From NCBI RefSeq assembly GCF_013409595.1, contig NZ_JACCBD010000001.1, positions 2,418,001 through 2,482,000 on the forward strand: a stretch of DNA of 64,000 nucleotides, written 5' to 3'. A program made the translations under genes and the position numbers. The notes under the pieces were generated by a model. It was given only the letters and a program-made list of their open reading frames with translations. It did not search any database and had not been told where the DNA came from. Shown here one piece after another: positions 16,675 through 25,685 of this stretch (within the stretch, counting starts at the first letter, position 1; each line of letters begins with the position of its first letter). The stretch is from Leucobacter aridicollis. GTDB lineage: Bacteria > Actinomycetota > Actinomycetes > Actinomycetales > Microbacteriaceae.

Positions 16675-18597
16675 ATGGTGAACACAACAGCCCAGGCAAC
16701 GCCGCACCGCTCGCGGACCGGCGCCTGGTCGGGCCTCTACAACCCGGCACTCGTAGCGCGCGACATCGGCTACGTGCTCCCGGGCTTCTTCGTGTCATTG
16801 TTTGCCTTCTCGCTGCTCGTGCCGCTCGCCTCACTCGGTGTGTCCACGCTCGTGATCTGGCTCGGCGCGCTCCTGCTTCCGGCGACGTTGCTCCTCGCAA
16901 CGAAGTTCGCTGACCTCTCGCGGACGCGGGCCGCGTGGTGGGGCGCGACCGTTCCCGCTCCCGCCTACCGGGCGCACGGGCCGGGCGTCGGCGGGTTCAT
17001 GCGCATCATGGCGGATGGCCGTAGGTGGCTCGACCTCGCGTTCGAGACGCTCGTCGCCTTCCCGGTCCGCGCAATCACCTTCTCGATCGGGATCACGTGG
17101 CTCTCGGCCGCGCTCGGCGGCACCACGTGGTTCCTCTGGTCCCCGTTCCTGCCCGAAAACGACAGCGTGTTCCCGGGCAACATGCTCGAGTGGCTCTCAA
17201 ACGGCGCCATCACCCCCGAGGTCGCGTACAGCCGAGCGGCTGAGGGCGTCACCTACACGATCTTCGGCGCGGTTGCACTACTCCTCCTGCCGATTGTCAT
17301 GCGGGCGCTCGCAACGTTCGATATCGCGCTCACCCGGGCCGGCCTCGGCGGGGACACGCTCGCGCACCAGACGGCCCCGCTGGCGGACGCTCCAGCCCCG
17401 GCGGGCCCGCAGGCGCCCGCGCTGACTTTCGCGTCGTTCGCCGGATGGTCTTGGATCCTGATCGGATTCGCCGCCGTCGCAACGATCGCGGTGTCCTGGC
17501 CCCTCCTCGTGACGCTCTACGACGTCCACCCCGCGATCGCGATGGTGCTCGCAGCCGCCGAAGCGGCGGCCGTGGCGCTCGCGCTGCGCATTCCCGCCGC
17601 TGCGATCGCGCTCGGCACCATCACCCCCGCCGCGACCGCGCTCATCACCGCCGCACCGGTCGCGACCCCGTGGCCCTGGCCGGTGACGATGCTCATCGTG
17701 CAGGCGCTGCTCGCGTTCATCATCGGGCTGCGGCACGACTGGCGCTGGGTGCTCGCGGCGCTCGCGCTCCCCCAGCTCGCGGTAATCGCGGCCGTCGCCA
17801 TGTCAGGAGCCGGGTTCACCGCCGGCGCGATCACAAGCCTCGTCATCTGCAGCTCGGTGGCGCTCGGGCTCGGGCTTGGTGGAATCGTCGCGCAGACCGT
17901 GTTTGCGAACCGGGGCGCACTGCAGGCCGAACGCCAGCACAGCGCCGAGCTTGACGCGAAGCAGCGCGAACTCTCCGAGCGCAACCTCGTCGCGCGCGAG
18001 CTCCACGACGTCGTCGCCCACAGCATGTCGGTCGTGAGCATCCAGGCGAACACCGCGAAGTATCGGATTCCAGGACTCGGGGACGAGGCCGAAGCCGAGT
18101 TCGCCGCGATCGCGCAGTCCTCGCGCCAGGCGCTCTCGGAGATGCGGGGGCTCCTCGCCACCCTGCGCGACAGCGACGGCACGGCTCCCCTCGCACCCCA
18201 GCCGACGCTCTCGGACCTGCCGACGCTCATCGAAGGCAGCCGCAACTCGGGGGCCGAGATCAGCTTCTCTGAAAGCGGCGGCGCGACCACCGAACCAGTG
18301 CTGTCAGCCACGGGCCTCACTGTCTACCGGGTCGTGCAGGAGAGCCTCGCGAACGCCATGCGGCACGCCCCCGGCTCGGCCATCGACGTGACTGTCACGC
18401 TCGGCGACGACGAGATCACCGTCGACGTCGTGAACGGCCCCGCGCCCGCCGACGCGCCGCCGGCTCCCGGCTCCGGGCTGGGGCTCGCGGGGCTACGCGA
18501 ACGGGTGACCGCGCTCGGCGGCAGCGTCACCGCTGGCCCCACCGCCGGCGACGCATCGGGGCAGGGCTTCGCGGTCCACGCGACGCTCCCCCGGTAG
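16675..18597 (+). CDS. Sensor histidine kinase with membrane sensor domain (HisKA_3 type)
   Basis: A 640-residue kinase. The N-terminal region (about 15-260) resembles the putative-sensor domain of actinobacterial kinases: LYNPALVARDIGYVLPGF, several membrane helices and two outward loops. More helices follow (about 275-410). The dimerisation/phospho-acceptor segment ARELHDVVAHSMS has His444, and the ATPase ends with GSGLGLAGLRERVTALGGSV. ATG 16675 has AGGGA 7 nt before it. Paired with the divergent NarL-type regulator. The signal is unknown; cell-envelope stress is a common role for such kinases but is only a guess here. Confidence 0.9.
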   Translation: MVNTTAQATPHRSRTGAWSGLYNPALVARDIGYVLPGFFVSLFAFSLLVPLASLGVSTLVIWLGALLLPATLLLATKFADLSRTRAAWWGATVPAPAYRAHGPGVGGFMRIMADGRRWLDLAFETLVAFPVRAITFSIGITWLSAALGGTTWFLWSPFLPENDSVFPGNMLEWLSNGAITPEVAYSRAAEGVTYTIFGAVALLLLPIVMRALATFDIALTRAGLGGDTLAHQTAPLADAPAPAGPQAPALTFASFAGWSWILIGFAAVATIAVSWPLLVTLYDVHPAIAMVLAAAEAAAVALALRIPAAAIALGTITPAATALITAAPVATPWPWPVTMLIVQALLAFIIGLRHDWRWVLAALALPQLAVIAAVAMSGAGFTAGAITSLVICSSVALGLGLGGIVAQTVFANRGALQAERQHSAELDAKQRELSERNLVARELHDVVAHSMSVVSIQANTAKYRIPGLGDEAEAEFAAIAQSSRQALSEMRGLLATLRDSDGTAPLAPQPTLSDLPTLIEGSRNSGAEISFSESGGATTEPVLSATGLTVYRVVQESLANAMRHAPGSAIDVTVTLGDDEITVDVVNGPAPADAPPAPGSGLGLAGLRERVTALGGSVTAGPTAGDASGQGFAVHATLPR

Positions 18598-18602
18598 GAC
18601 GA

Positions 18603-18648
18603 CGCGAATGCCCCGCACCCCACGTGACTGGGGTGCGGGGCATTCGCG
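18603..18648. terminator. Bidirectional terminator hairpin between kinase and hisD-like gene
   Basis: Arms CGCGAATGCCCCGCACCCCA (18603-18622) and its exact complement (18629-18648), a 20-bp perfect stem with 6-nt loop, just after the kinase stop and before the convergent hisD-like gene. The base CGCGAATG/CATTCGCG is the same as in the terminator at 42693. Confidence 0.85.
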
Positions 18649-18690
18649 TGCCGCCGTGCGCGGCCGGCGCTGCGCGGCAGCGCTGCGCGG

Positions 18691-20013
18691 TTAGGCGACG
18701 CCGTTGAAGCGATCCAGCCGCATCTGGGCAGTCGCCTCGTGCGCCGTCATGCCCTCGGAGGCCGAGATCGTGATCGTCGCGGGCGCGACCGTGGGGGTCG
18801 CTTCACGCTCAACGCGCTGGTACGTCAGCGGCTTCAGGTACCGCGATACCGAGAGGCCGGCGCTGTGCTTCGCGCCGCCAGCGGTCGGCAGCGTGTGGTT
18901 CGTGCCCGCCATACCCTTGTCAGAGTACGCAACGGTGCTCCACTCGCCAACGAAAATGGAGCCGTAGTTGCGCAGGCTCTCGTGGTACCACTGATCGTCA
19001 CCCGTGATGACCTCCAGATGCTCAGGAGCGAGATCGTCCATGAGTGCGGCAGCAACCTCTCGGCTGTCAGCAACAGTCACAGAACCGTAGTCGCGCCACG
19101 CGGGACCGCAGATCTCAGCCGTCGAGAGGGTGGTCAGCTGCCGCTCGACGGCTGCCATGACGGCCCGGCCGTGCGCCTCATCAGTGGTGACGAGGGCAGC
19201 CGGAGAATTCGGCCCGTGCTCTGCCTGACCGAGCAGATCGGCTGCGACGATCTCAGGGTCCGCAGTCTCATCGGAGATCACTGCGACTTCCGACGGGCCC
19301 GCAAGCAGGTCGATCGCGACTCTGCCGAAGAGCTGGCGCTTCGCCTCAGCGACGAACGCGTTGCCTGCCCCGACGAGCATGTCTGCGGGAAGCTCGTCGA
19401 TCAGGCCGAACGCCATTGCGGCGAGCGCCTGAACGCCACCGAGCATAAATACCCTGTCAACTCCCGAGACGTGCGCGGTGTACAGCACGGCGTCGTTTGC
19501 TTGCCCGTTTGGCTGCGGCGGGGTGCACGCGACGACGTGGGGCACGCCGGCTGCCTTTGCAACGCCGACGGTCATGAACGCACTTGCGGTGAGCGGGAAG
19601 CGCCCAGCGGGCATGTACGCACCCACCCGGCCGACCGGAATGTAGCGCACACCGGTATGCAGCCCGGGCGCGAGCTCGACGTCGAAGTCCACGTGCCCTT
19701 CACGCTGACGGCGCGCAAAGGCCTGAGTGCGCTCGGCGCCAAGCTCGATTGCCTCTCGAAGTTCCGGGGCGATGCGGTCGCCACTGCTCGCGATGGTCTC
19801 GCGTGAGATCTCAAACTCGCCGCCCTCCCAGCGATCAAGCTTGCGCGCGTAGTCGCGGACGGCGTCGAGGCCGCGCTTCTCGATGTCCAGAAGCATCGCG
19901 GACACGGTTTCAACGACCTGGGGATCGCGCTGCGCTGCGGGAACATCGAGTGGGGTCTTCAGCCGGGTAAAACGGCCGTCGTATTTGGTCAGGATTGGAG
20001 TGGTGAACTTCAT
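18691..20013 (-). CDS. HisD/HpsN-family NAD-dependent dehydrogenase (not housekeeping hisD)
   Basis: A 440-residue member of the histidinol dehydrogenase family. The zinc ligands and catalytic residues of HisD are present: LGQAEHGPNSPA (Gln, His), LAPEHLEVITG (Glu-His pair), SDKGMAGTNHTLPTAGGAKH (Asp) and a late His in EGMTAHEA. The stretch YIPVGRVGAYMPAGRFPLTA and DLLAGPSEVAVISDETADPE resemble HpsN-type sulfopropanediol dehydrogenases more than biosynthetic HisD. No other his gene is nearby; it is divergent from a LysR regulator and near an amino-acid importer, which supports a catabolic role. ATG 20013 is 7 nt after TACGAT (20021-20026), so probably leaderless. Confidence 0.8.
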   Translation of the reverse strand: MKFTTPILTKYDGRFTRLKTPLDVPAAQRDPQVVETVSAMLLDIEKRGLDAVRDYARKLDRWEGGEFEISRETIASSGDRIAPELREAIELGAERTQAFARRQREGHVDFDVELAPGLHTGVRYIPVGRVGAYMPAGRFPLTASAFMTVGVAKAAGVPHVVACTPPQPNGQANDAVLYTAHVSGVDRVFMLGGVQALAAMAFGLIDELPADMLVGAGNAFVAEAKRQLFGRVAIDLLAGPSEVAVISDETADPEIVAADLLGQAEHGPNSPAALVTTDEAHGRAVMAAVERQLTTLSTAEICGPAWRDYGSVTVADSREVAAALMDDLAPEHLEVITGDDQWYHESLRNYGSIFVGEWSTVAYSDKGMAGTNHTLPTAGGAKHSAGLSVSRYLKPLTYQRVEREATPTVAPATITISASEGMTAHEATAQMRLDRFNGVA

Positions 20014-20085
20014 AGTTCCGATCGTAAAAACGACCGAGAAACAATACAACGGGGCAGTGAACTAGAGATCGCATAGGGTTAGGCT
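20014..20085. promoter_or_regulatory. Divergent leaderless promoter pair, hisD-like / lysR
   Basis: Only 72 bp separate the start codons. TACGAT (20021-20026, minus) stands 7 nt from the hisD-like ATG and TAGGGT (20074-20079, plus) stands 6 nt from the lysR ATG. No ribosome site is visible on either side. A LysR protein bound here could control both. Confidence 0.5.
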
Positions 20086-21051
20086 ATGACTATCACGCAG
20101 CTTCGGGCGTTTGTGTACGCCGCCGAGCACGGCTCCTTCACCAGTGCGGCGAGCCGTCTCGGGGTCTCCCAGCCCACTATCTCTGCACTTATCCGGAAGC
20201 TTGAGGAGCATCACGAGCTACCCCTCTTCATTCGAACGGGGCGCAAGCTTGCCCTCACCGCGGCAGGGAGTGAGCTGCTGGGGTGGGCGCGACAGATCGT
20301 GGAAACGGCCGAGCTCGCCGATGAAGCGCTTGTCGAGCTTCGCGGGATCCAGCGCGGATCCATCTCGCTGGGCGTGCTTCGCAACGCAAACTTCTATTTC
20401 CTCCCCGATATGGTCGAGCGCTTTCATCGGCGCCGCCCGAACGTCAACCTCCGTCTCTTCGGCCAGAACTCGTTCGAGGTCGTCGAGGGTGTGCGCAACG
20501 GCCAGCTGGAGGCAGGCATCGTGGTACTCCCCGTTCCCGACGAGGAGCTCGAGGTGTTTCCGCTCGTGCAGGACGAGGTACTGTGGGCCTCAATCCACCC
20601 CGAGCGCGTCGCCGCGCCGGTAAGCATCGAACAGATCGTGTCGAATCCCGTCGTCCTCTACGACGCGAGCTACAGCTGGAATGACCCGACGCGTCGGCAG
20701 TTGAGTGAGCGGGCACAGGAACGAGGGCTGCGGCTTCAACCACGCCTCGAAGTCGAGTACCTGGAGGCCGCGCTCGAGCTTGTAAAGCGAGGTCTCGGAG
20801 ACACCATGGTGTCGAGAGCGGTCACGCAGAACGTGAACTTTCCTCCGGAGATTCACGTGGCGTCGTTCGAGACGCCCTTATACGACACGATCGCGGTCAT
20901 TCGACGCCGGAACAGCGTCTACTCCCCCGCGATCCGCGAGCTCATCGACATTGTGAACGACATCCTGAAGGAACGCGCGTACGGCAACGGCCGCCCTGGC
21001 CGAACGAATCTCGTCCAGGGCGGCCGCGAAGGCGAAGACGAGCGCGCTTAG
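20086..21051 (+). CDS. LysR-family transcriptional regulator
   Basis: A 321-residue LysR protein with N-terminal helix-turn-helix [20 protein letters not shown] and [20 protein letters not shown] (residues 3-45), followed by a substrate-binding domain (from about 90: [20 protein letters not shown]). Divergent from the HisD/HpsN-like dehydrogenase and so its probable regulator. Its 3' end overlaps the stop of the convergent ABC ATPase gene by 3 bp, and a 12-bp-stem hairpin lies inside its last codons. Inducer unknown. Confidence 0.92.
   Translation: MTITQLRAFVYAAEHGSFTSAASRLGVSQPTISALIRKLEEHHELPLFIRTGRKLALTAAGSELLGWARQIVETAELADEALVELRGIQRGSISLGVLRNANFYFLPDMVERFHRRRPNVNLRLFGQNSFEVVEGVRNGQLEAGIVVLPVPDEELEVFPLVQDEVLWASIHPERVAAPVSIEQIVSNPVVLYDASYSWNDPTRRQLSERAQERGLRLQPRLEVEYLEAALELVKRGLGDTMVSRAVTQNVNFPPEIHVASFETPLYDTIAVIRRRNSVYSPAIRELIDIVNDILKERAYGNGRPGRTNLVQGGREGEDERA
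20988..21026. terminator. Hairpin inside the lysR 3' end, possible terminator of the ABC operon
   Basis: Arms CGGCCGCCCTGG (20988-20999) and CCAGGGCGGCCG (21015-21026), 12-bp perfect stem and 15-nt loop. On the minus strand it begins 22 nt after the stop of the ABC ATPase gene, so it may end that transcript while also coding for LysR residues. There is no clear U-run. Confidence 0.45.
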
Positions 21052-21926
21052 TCGTCGTCGAGCTCAGGGAACACGGTGACAGCTTCTGTCTCCGGCGTGT
21101 CAAGGATGCCTGACCTGCGAAGCAGCGCTCGGGTGCGGGAATGCTTCGGATCTCCGAAAACATCCTCTGGCGGGCCTTGCTCGACGATCTGGCCCCCGTC
21201 CATGACCACAATCCGGTCGCCAATCTCGCGAGCAAACTGCATCTCGTGGGTCACGATCACCATCGTCGTTCCCGACGCGGCAATGTTCTTGATCACCGCG
21301 AGGACCTCGCCGACCAGTTCGGGGTCGAGCGCCGACGTCGGCTCATCGAACAGCATGACGTTCGGCTCCATCGCCATGGCACGGGCGATGGCGACGCGCT
21401 GCTTCTGCCCGCCGGACAGGCGAGACGGGTAGTTCTCCATCCGATCGGCCAGTCCGACCCGCTCAAGTGCAGGTTCGGCAAGGGCCCTCGCCTGCTGCCG
21501 TGACAACTTCTTCACGTGCATGAGCGGCGCCATCACGTTTTCGAGCGCGGTCTTGTTCATGAACAGGTTGAAGTGCTGGAACACCATGCCGATGTCCGTA
21601 CGCTTGCGAGCAGTCTCTTTGGCTGACTCCGCGACGAGGCCCGCCCCGCTTTCGCGGTAGCCCACCAGGTGGTCGTTCACGAGAATCTTCCCGCTATCAA
21701 TCACCTCAAGCTTGTTGATGCAGCGCAACAGCGTGGACTTGCCGGACCCACTCGAGCCGATCAGCACAACAGTCTCGCCAGGCAGCACGTCGAGGTCGAC
21801 GCCCTTGAGCACTTCAAGGGTTCTGCGAGTGTCTTTGCCCCCGACGATGCGCTTCCAAAAACTCGGCTTCTCGCCGATGAGGAAGCTCTTGTACACGTCC
21901 TGAATCTGGATCACTGGGTTACGCAC
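21048..21926 (-). CDS. Polar amino-acid ABC transporter, ATP-binding protein
   Basis: A 292-residue ATPase of the GlnQ/HisP type. Walker [10 protein letters not shown] is near residue 57, Q-loop MVFQHFNLF, signature [16 protein letters not shown] and Walker [15 protein letters not shown] are all intact. It carries an insertion of about 15 residues before Walker A ([14 protein letters not shown]). The start overlaps the permease gene by 8 bp, so the two are coupled. It is the last gene of binding protein-permease-ATPase. The substrate is probably an amino acid; the nearby HisD/HpsN-like enzyme may act on it. Confidence 0.95.
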   Translation of the reverse strand: MRNPVIQIQDVYKSFLIGEKPSFWKRIVGGKDTRRTLEVLKGVDLDVLPGETVVLIGSSGSGKSTLLRCINKLEVIDSGKILVNDHLVGYRESGAGLVAESAKETARKRTDIGMVFQHFNLFMNKTALENVMAPLMHVKKLSRQQARALAEPALERVGLADRMENYPSRLSGGQKQRVAIARAMAMEPNVMLFDEPTSALDPELVGEVLAVIKNIAASGTTMVIVTHEMQFAREIGDRIVVMDGGQIVEQGPPEDVFGDPKHSRTRALLRRSGILDTPETEAVTVFPELDDD

Positions 21927-22572
21927 GGCTTCTCACCTTCTTCTCCAACACAATCACGAGCCGCGAGAGCGGCAAGGACAGTGCGAGGTACAGGACCGCG
22001 GCTGCGGTGTAGATCTCGACGGTCTGGAACGTCTGGGAATTCAAGGTGTTCGCAGTCTTCAGGATCTCGGAAACAGCGATGACCGAGGTCAACGCGGTGT
22101 CCTTCACCATGGCGATGAAGTAGTTGCCGATCGGGCCAAGCGCAACCTTGAACGACTGGGGAATCACGATGCGCCAGAGCGCCTTCGTCGGCGTGTACCC
22201 CAGCGAAAGTGCGGCCTCCGTCTGACCACTGTCGATTGCAAGAATCGAGGTCCTGTACACCTCTGAGAGATACGCAGCGTAGTTCAGCCCCAGGCCGATG
22301 ATTCCTGCGGCGATTGGGTCGAGCTGCACCCCAACGACCGGAAGCACGAAGTAGATGTAGACGAGCTGTACGAGCAGCGGCGTGCCACGGAGCACTTCAA
22401 CATAGACCACAGCGATGCCGCGCAGAATGCGGCTCGATGAGAGGCGGGCAAGCGCGATGAGCAAACCAAGCACCAAGGCAAGAACCATCGCGCCGAGCGC
22501 GAGCTGCGCGACGATCGGCACCGCCTTGATGAGCTTCGGCATCACACCGATCACGTTTTCAATGAATTCCAA
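21919..22572 (-). CDS. Polar amino-acid ABC transporter, permease
   Basis: A 217-residue HisM/GlnP-type permease with about five membrane helices. The ATPase-contact loop is present ([20 protein letters not shown] near residue 55, and [20 protein letters not shown] near 140). A single permease implies a homodimeric channel. It follows the binding-protein gene by about 60 bp and overlaps the ATPase gene. Confidence 0.94.
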   Translation of the reverse strand: MEFIENVIGVMPKLIKAVPIVAQLALGAMVLALVLGLLIALARLSSSRILRGIAVVYVEVLRGTPLLVQLVYIYFVLPVVGVQLDPIAAGIIGLGLNYAAYLSEVYRTSILAIDSGQTEAALSLGYTPTKALWRIVIPQSFKVALGPIGNYFIAMVKDTALTSVIAVSEILKTANTLNSQTFQTVEIYTAAAVLYLALSLPLSRLVIVLEKKVRSRA

Positions 22573-22631
22573 GACTTCTCCTCAAACGGGGATAGTGGAG
22601 CACGGGACGTGCTCCACTATCGACGCGTTCG

Positions 22632-23435
22632 TTACTCCGCGATGTTGTCTTCGCCGAGGCCGTACTTCTGCAAGATCTCGAGGTACTTCGGCGAGGCCTT
22701 GAGGTTCGCAAGCGCACCGTTGAGTTCCTCGCGCATTGCGTCGCTGTCGGCGTCCTGCCGGAAGGCGGCTGCGATGGTGCCCGGGAAGTAGGGCTCATAC
22801 GGCGACACGAGCTTCACCTTGTCGTTCGGGTTCTGCACGAGGCTCCACGCCACGACCGCCTGGTCGGTGAAGCCAGCGTCGACCTGCCCGTTGGCGATCG
22901 CCTGGATGAGGTTCGCCTGGGAGTCGTACTGCTTGATGTGCGCCTCATCCGTAAGCTCCTGGGCGATCTCAAGGTGCGTGGTCCCTGTCATGACTCCGAC
23001 AGTCTTTCCCTTCGCGTCGTCGCGCGACGTGAAGGTCGAGTCTGCGGGCACGAGCATCCCCTCGCCCTGGTAATACCAGGTATCGGAGAATGCGAGCGTT
23101 TCCTTGCGCGAGTCGGTGACGTACAAGCCATCGGCGATGAAGTCAGCCTTCTTTGACAGCACGGTCTGAGGCATCGTCGCAAAGTCAGTCACGACCACTT
23201 CGATCTTCCAGTTGAGCTCCTCCGCCATCGCGCCCAGCATCTCGCCGTCAATACCGGTGAGTTCGCCAGTCGACTCGTCTACAAACGAGAACGGAGCGTC
23301 GTTCGAGGTGACGATCTTCACAGTGCGCTCTGCGTCGCCGTCCTGCGATTCCGGAGCCGCCGAGCTGCAGGCACTCAGTGCAAGCGCGCTCACCGCGAGA
23401 GCGGCAATGAGAGAAAACTTCTTCTTCATAGTCAT
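22632..23435 (-). CDS. Polar amino-acid ABC transporter, substrate-binding lipoprotein
   Basis: A 267-residue periplasmic-binding type 3 lipoprotein. The signal peptide ends in the lipobox LALSACS (Cys about residue 22). The binding domain has the usual FSFVDESTGELTGIDGEMLG near residue 50 and KTVGVMTGTTHLEIAQEL near 145. ATG 23435 has AGGAAGAG 8 nt upstream; ATG 23429 two codons on is an alternative. It opens the operon. A perfect 20-bp palindrome lies 95 bp upstream at 23530-23549. Confidence 0.94.
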   Translation of the reverse strand: MTMKKKFSLIAALAVSALALSACSSAAPESQDGDAERTVKIVTSNDAPFSFVDESTGELTGIDGEMLGAMAEELNWKIEVVVTDFATMPQTVLSKKADFIADGLYVTDSRKETLAFSDTWYYQGEGMLVPADSTFTSRDDAKGKTVGVMTGTTHLEIAQELTDEAHIKQYDSQANLIQAIANGQVDAGFTDQAVVAWSLVQNPNDKVKLVSPYEPYFPGTIAAAFRQDADSDAMREELNGALANLKASPKYLEILQKYGLGEDNIAE

Positions 23436-23529
23436 GGGTGTGACTCTTCCTTATTCCAGGCCTGTGAGACTGCAGCGTTGCTGCCTCCGATTACTCAGTC
23501 TTCGGAATCTCGGAGTATTGCACAAGAAC

Positions 23530-23549
23530 TGTGGAATCTATATTCCACA
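23530..23549. promoter_or_regulatory. 20-bp palindromic operator candidate upstream of the amino-acid importer
   Basis: TGTGGAATCTATATTCCACA: arms TGTGGAAT and ATTCCACA perfectly matched with a 4-bp spacer. It stands 95 bp before the binding-protein start. The form is typical of IclR or GntR-type sites rather than the T-N11-A box of LysR proteins. No second copy is seen in the window. Confidence 0.6.
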
Positions 23550-23657
23550 TAGCTCTTCACTATAGCTCCGGATGGGCGCACCGAGTCTCCGCTCGACAGC
23601 GCACAGCAGCACCTGCCCCCACGGCCACGAAGCGCGCGGCATCGCGTGCGCGGGGCG

Positions 23658-24665
23658 CTAGAGTCCCGCCAGGAGGTGCTCGACGTCTTTGAGCACCGCG
23701 GCGACCGTCGCCTCCGGTGTGGACGCGCCACCGACGAGCGTGTACTCGCCAAAGCCCTCGGCGGTCACCATGAGCGCCTTGGTGCTTCCCCGTGCCGCAG
23801 CGTAGGGGTGCCCCGGACCATACGCGCGCACTTCAACGCTCGCCTCATACCCGGCGGCCGTGCGATCGAGCACGCCGACGAGTGCCGCCTTGGCTCCCGC
23901 CTCGCGCCAGGCCAGCACCTGCTCGTCGGTGACGGAGCGCACGCTCTCGCGTCTGATGCCGTCAAGCGGAAGCCACACACCGAGGGCCATCCCAGCGATA
24001 ACGACGAGTTTCGCAGCAGTGTCTCGGCCGTCGAGGTCGAATGCTGGGTCCGGCTCCGCGATCCCCCGCGCCGTTGCTTCGGCGATCGCGGCGTCGAGCG
24101 TCGATCCTGATCTGACGACCTCGTCGAGCACGAACGAGCTCGTTCCGGTGAGCGCCGCCTCTACCCGGGTGATCACGGCCCCCGCGAGGTTCGTGCGCAG
24201 AAAGTCGACGGCAGGCAGCGCGGCCGAGCTCGCGCCGCTCGCGTGCACGCGGCTGCCACTGTCGCGCGCCGCCGCGAGCAGCCGCTCACCCTGCAACGCG
24301 AGCGCGCTCTTGGAGACCATGATCGCGTGCACGCCGCGCAGCGTCGCCCACTCGAGATGGTCGAGCCCGGGCCCGCCGGTCTCGTAGTCGTTGGGCCCGG
24401 CATCGATCACGACGTCAGGATCGGCTCGGTCGAGCAGCGCGGTTCCGACCATCCCGGGCTCCCACGTGCCGCGGTCGGCAAGGTCGGCCACAGTGAGCCC
24501 GCCCTCGCGCACGATCCCCGATGCGCTGCCGCAGGCTCCAACAAGCCGGACGTCGACGCCGAAGCGCTGAGAAAACCGAACGCGCCGTTCGAGCAGCGCC
24601 ACCGCGACGCGAGAACCAATCCCGCCCATCCCGGTCAGCGCCACCCGCACGACGCGCATGGCCAT
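23658..24665 (-). CDS. Homoserine-dehydrogenase-like NAD(P) oxidoreductase
   Basis: A 335-residue protein resembling the short (no ACT domain) homoserine dehydrogenase family. The Rossmann motif ALTGMGGIGSRVAVALLERR opens it; VSKSALALQGERLLAAA matches the usual TANK.AL region; GASSAALPAVDFL and LTGTSSFVLDEV follow, and the catalytic-site run EPDPAFDLDGRDTAAKLVVI keeps Asp and Lys. Real homoserine dehydrogenases have GT(L/S)N where this has GTSSF, so the substrate may differ. It begins 14 bp after the prs stop, probably co-transcribed with prs, though it is not part of the usual glmU-prs set. Confidence 0.75.
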   Translation of the reverse strand: MAMRVVRVALTGMGGIGSRVAVALLERRVRFSQRFGVDVRLVGACGSASGIVREGGLTVADLADRGTWEPGMVGTALLDRADPDVVIDAGPNDYETGGPGLDHLEWATLRGVHAIMVSKSALALQGERLLAAARDSGSRVHASGASSAALPAVDFLRTNLAGAVITRVEAALTGTSSFVLDEVVRSGSTLDAAIAEATARGIAEPDPAFDLDGRDTAAKLVVIAGMALGVWLPLDGIRRESVRSVTDEQVLAWREAGAKAALVGVLDRTAAGYEASVEVRAYGPGHPYAAARGSTKALMVTAEGFGEYTLVGGASTPEATVAAVLKDVEHLLAGL

Positions 24666-24679
24666 TGAGGTGCGCCTGA

Positions 24680-25657
24680 CTAGGCGGCGCCCTCGAACAT
24701 CGAGGTCACGGAGCCATCCTCGAACACCTCGTGAATTGCCTTCGCGAGCAGCGGGGCGATCGAGAGCACCGTGAGCTTCTCGAACCGCTTCTCCTCGGCG
24801 ACGGGGAGCGTGTCCGTGACGACGACCTGGTCGATGAAGTCCTGCGACAGGTACTCGGCAGCCTTGCCCGAGAAGATCGCGTGGGTCGCTGCGATCGTGA
24901 CGCCGCGGGCACCAGCCTGCTTGAGCGCCTCCGCAGCCTTGGAGATCGTCCCGCCCGTGTCGATCATGTCGTCAACCATGAGGCACCAGCGGTCCTTCAC
25001 GTCACCGACGATGCCGTGCACCGACGCCTGGTTCGCGACCGACGGGTCGCGGCGCTTGTGAATGATCGCGAGCGGTGCGCCGAGGCGGTCGCTCCAGACG
25101 TCGGCGACGCGAACGCGGCCCATGTCGGGCGAGACGACGGTGAGGTCGTCGCGGTTCAGGTTCTTCTCGAAGTGCTCGAGCAGCACGGGCATCGCAAACA
25201 GGTGGTCGAGCGGGCCATCGAAGAAGCCCTGGATCTGCGGCGCGTGCAGGTCGACCGACATGATGCGGTCGGCGCCTGCCGTTTTGAAGAGGTCAGCGAT
25301 GAGGCGCGCCGAGATCGGCTCGCGACCGCGGCCCTTCTTGTCCTGGCGCGAGTACGGGTAGAACGGTGCGACGACGGTGATGCGCTTCGCCGACGCACGC
25401 TTCAACGCGTCAACCATGATGAGCTGCTCCATGAGCCACTCGTTGATCGGATCGGTGTGCGACTGGATCACAAACGCATCGGAACCGCGGACGCTCTCGT
25501 CGAACCGAGCGTAGAGCTCGCCGTTCGCGAAGGTTCGGGCATCGGTGGGAACGAGTTCAGCGCCGAGTTCAGCGGCAACTTGTTCGGCGAGCTCGGGGTA
25601 CGCTCGGCCGGTAATGAGAACGAGCTTCTTCTGCCCGGTCATCTCGATTTTGCTCAT
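24680..25657 (-). CDS. prs: Ribose-phosphate diphosphokinase
   Basis: A 325-residue PRPP synthetase making phosphoribosyl pyrophosphate from ribose 5-phosphate and ATP for nucleotide, histidine and tryptophan synthesis. Signatures are RFDESVRGSDAFVIQSH, YPYSRQDKKGRGREPISARL, SVDLHAPQIQGFFDGPLDHL and the PRPP loop VDDMIDTGGTISKAAEALK. It follows glmU by 28 bp, the conserved actinobacterial order. In most relatives rplY is next; here that link is broken. Confidence 0.98.
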   Translation of the reverse strand: MSKIEMTGQKKLVLITGRAYPELAEQVAAELGAELVPTDARTFANGELYARFDESVRGSDAFVIQSHTDPINEWLMEQLIMVDALKRASAKRITVVAPFYPYSRQDKKGRGREPISARLIADLFKTAGADRIMSVDLHAPQIQGFFDGPLDHLFAMPVLLEHFEKNLNRDDLTVVSPDMGRVRVADVWSDRLGAPLAIIHKRRDPSVANQASVHGIVGDVKDRWCLMVDDMIDTGGTISKAAEALKQAGARGVTIAATHAIFSGKAAEYLSQDFIDQVVVTDTLPVAEEKRFEKLTVLSIAPLLAKAIHEVFEDGSVTSMFEGAA

Positions 25658-25685
25658 CAGTGCTTTCCCACTTGCCCTTCAGTGA

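Noticed and set aside
18691..20013. Housekeeping histidinol dehydrogenase of histidine synthesis
   Set aside because: No his operon neighbours, a divergent LysR gene, and HpsN-like sequence runs; only the family relation is kept.
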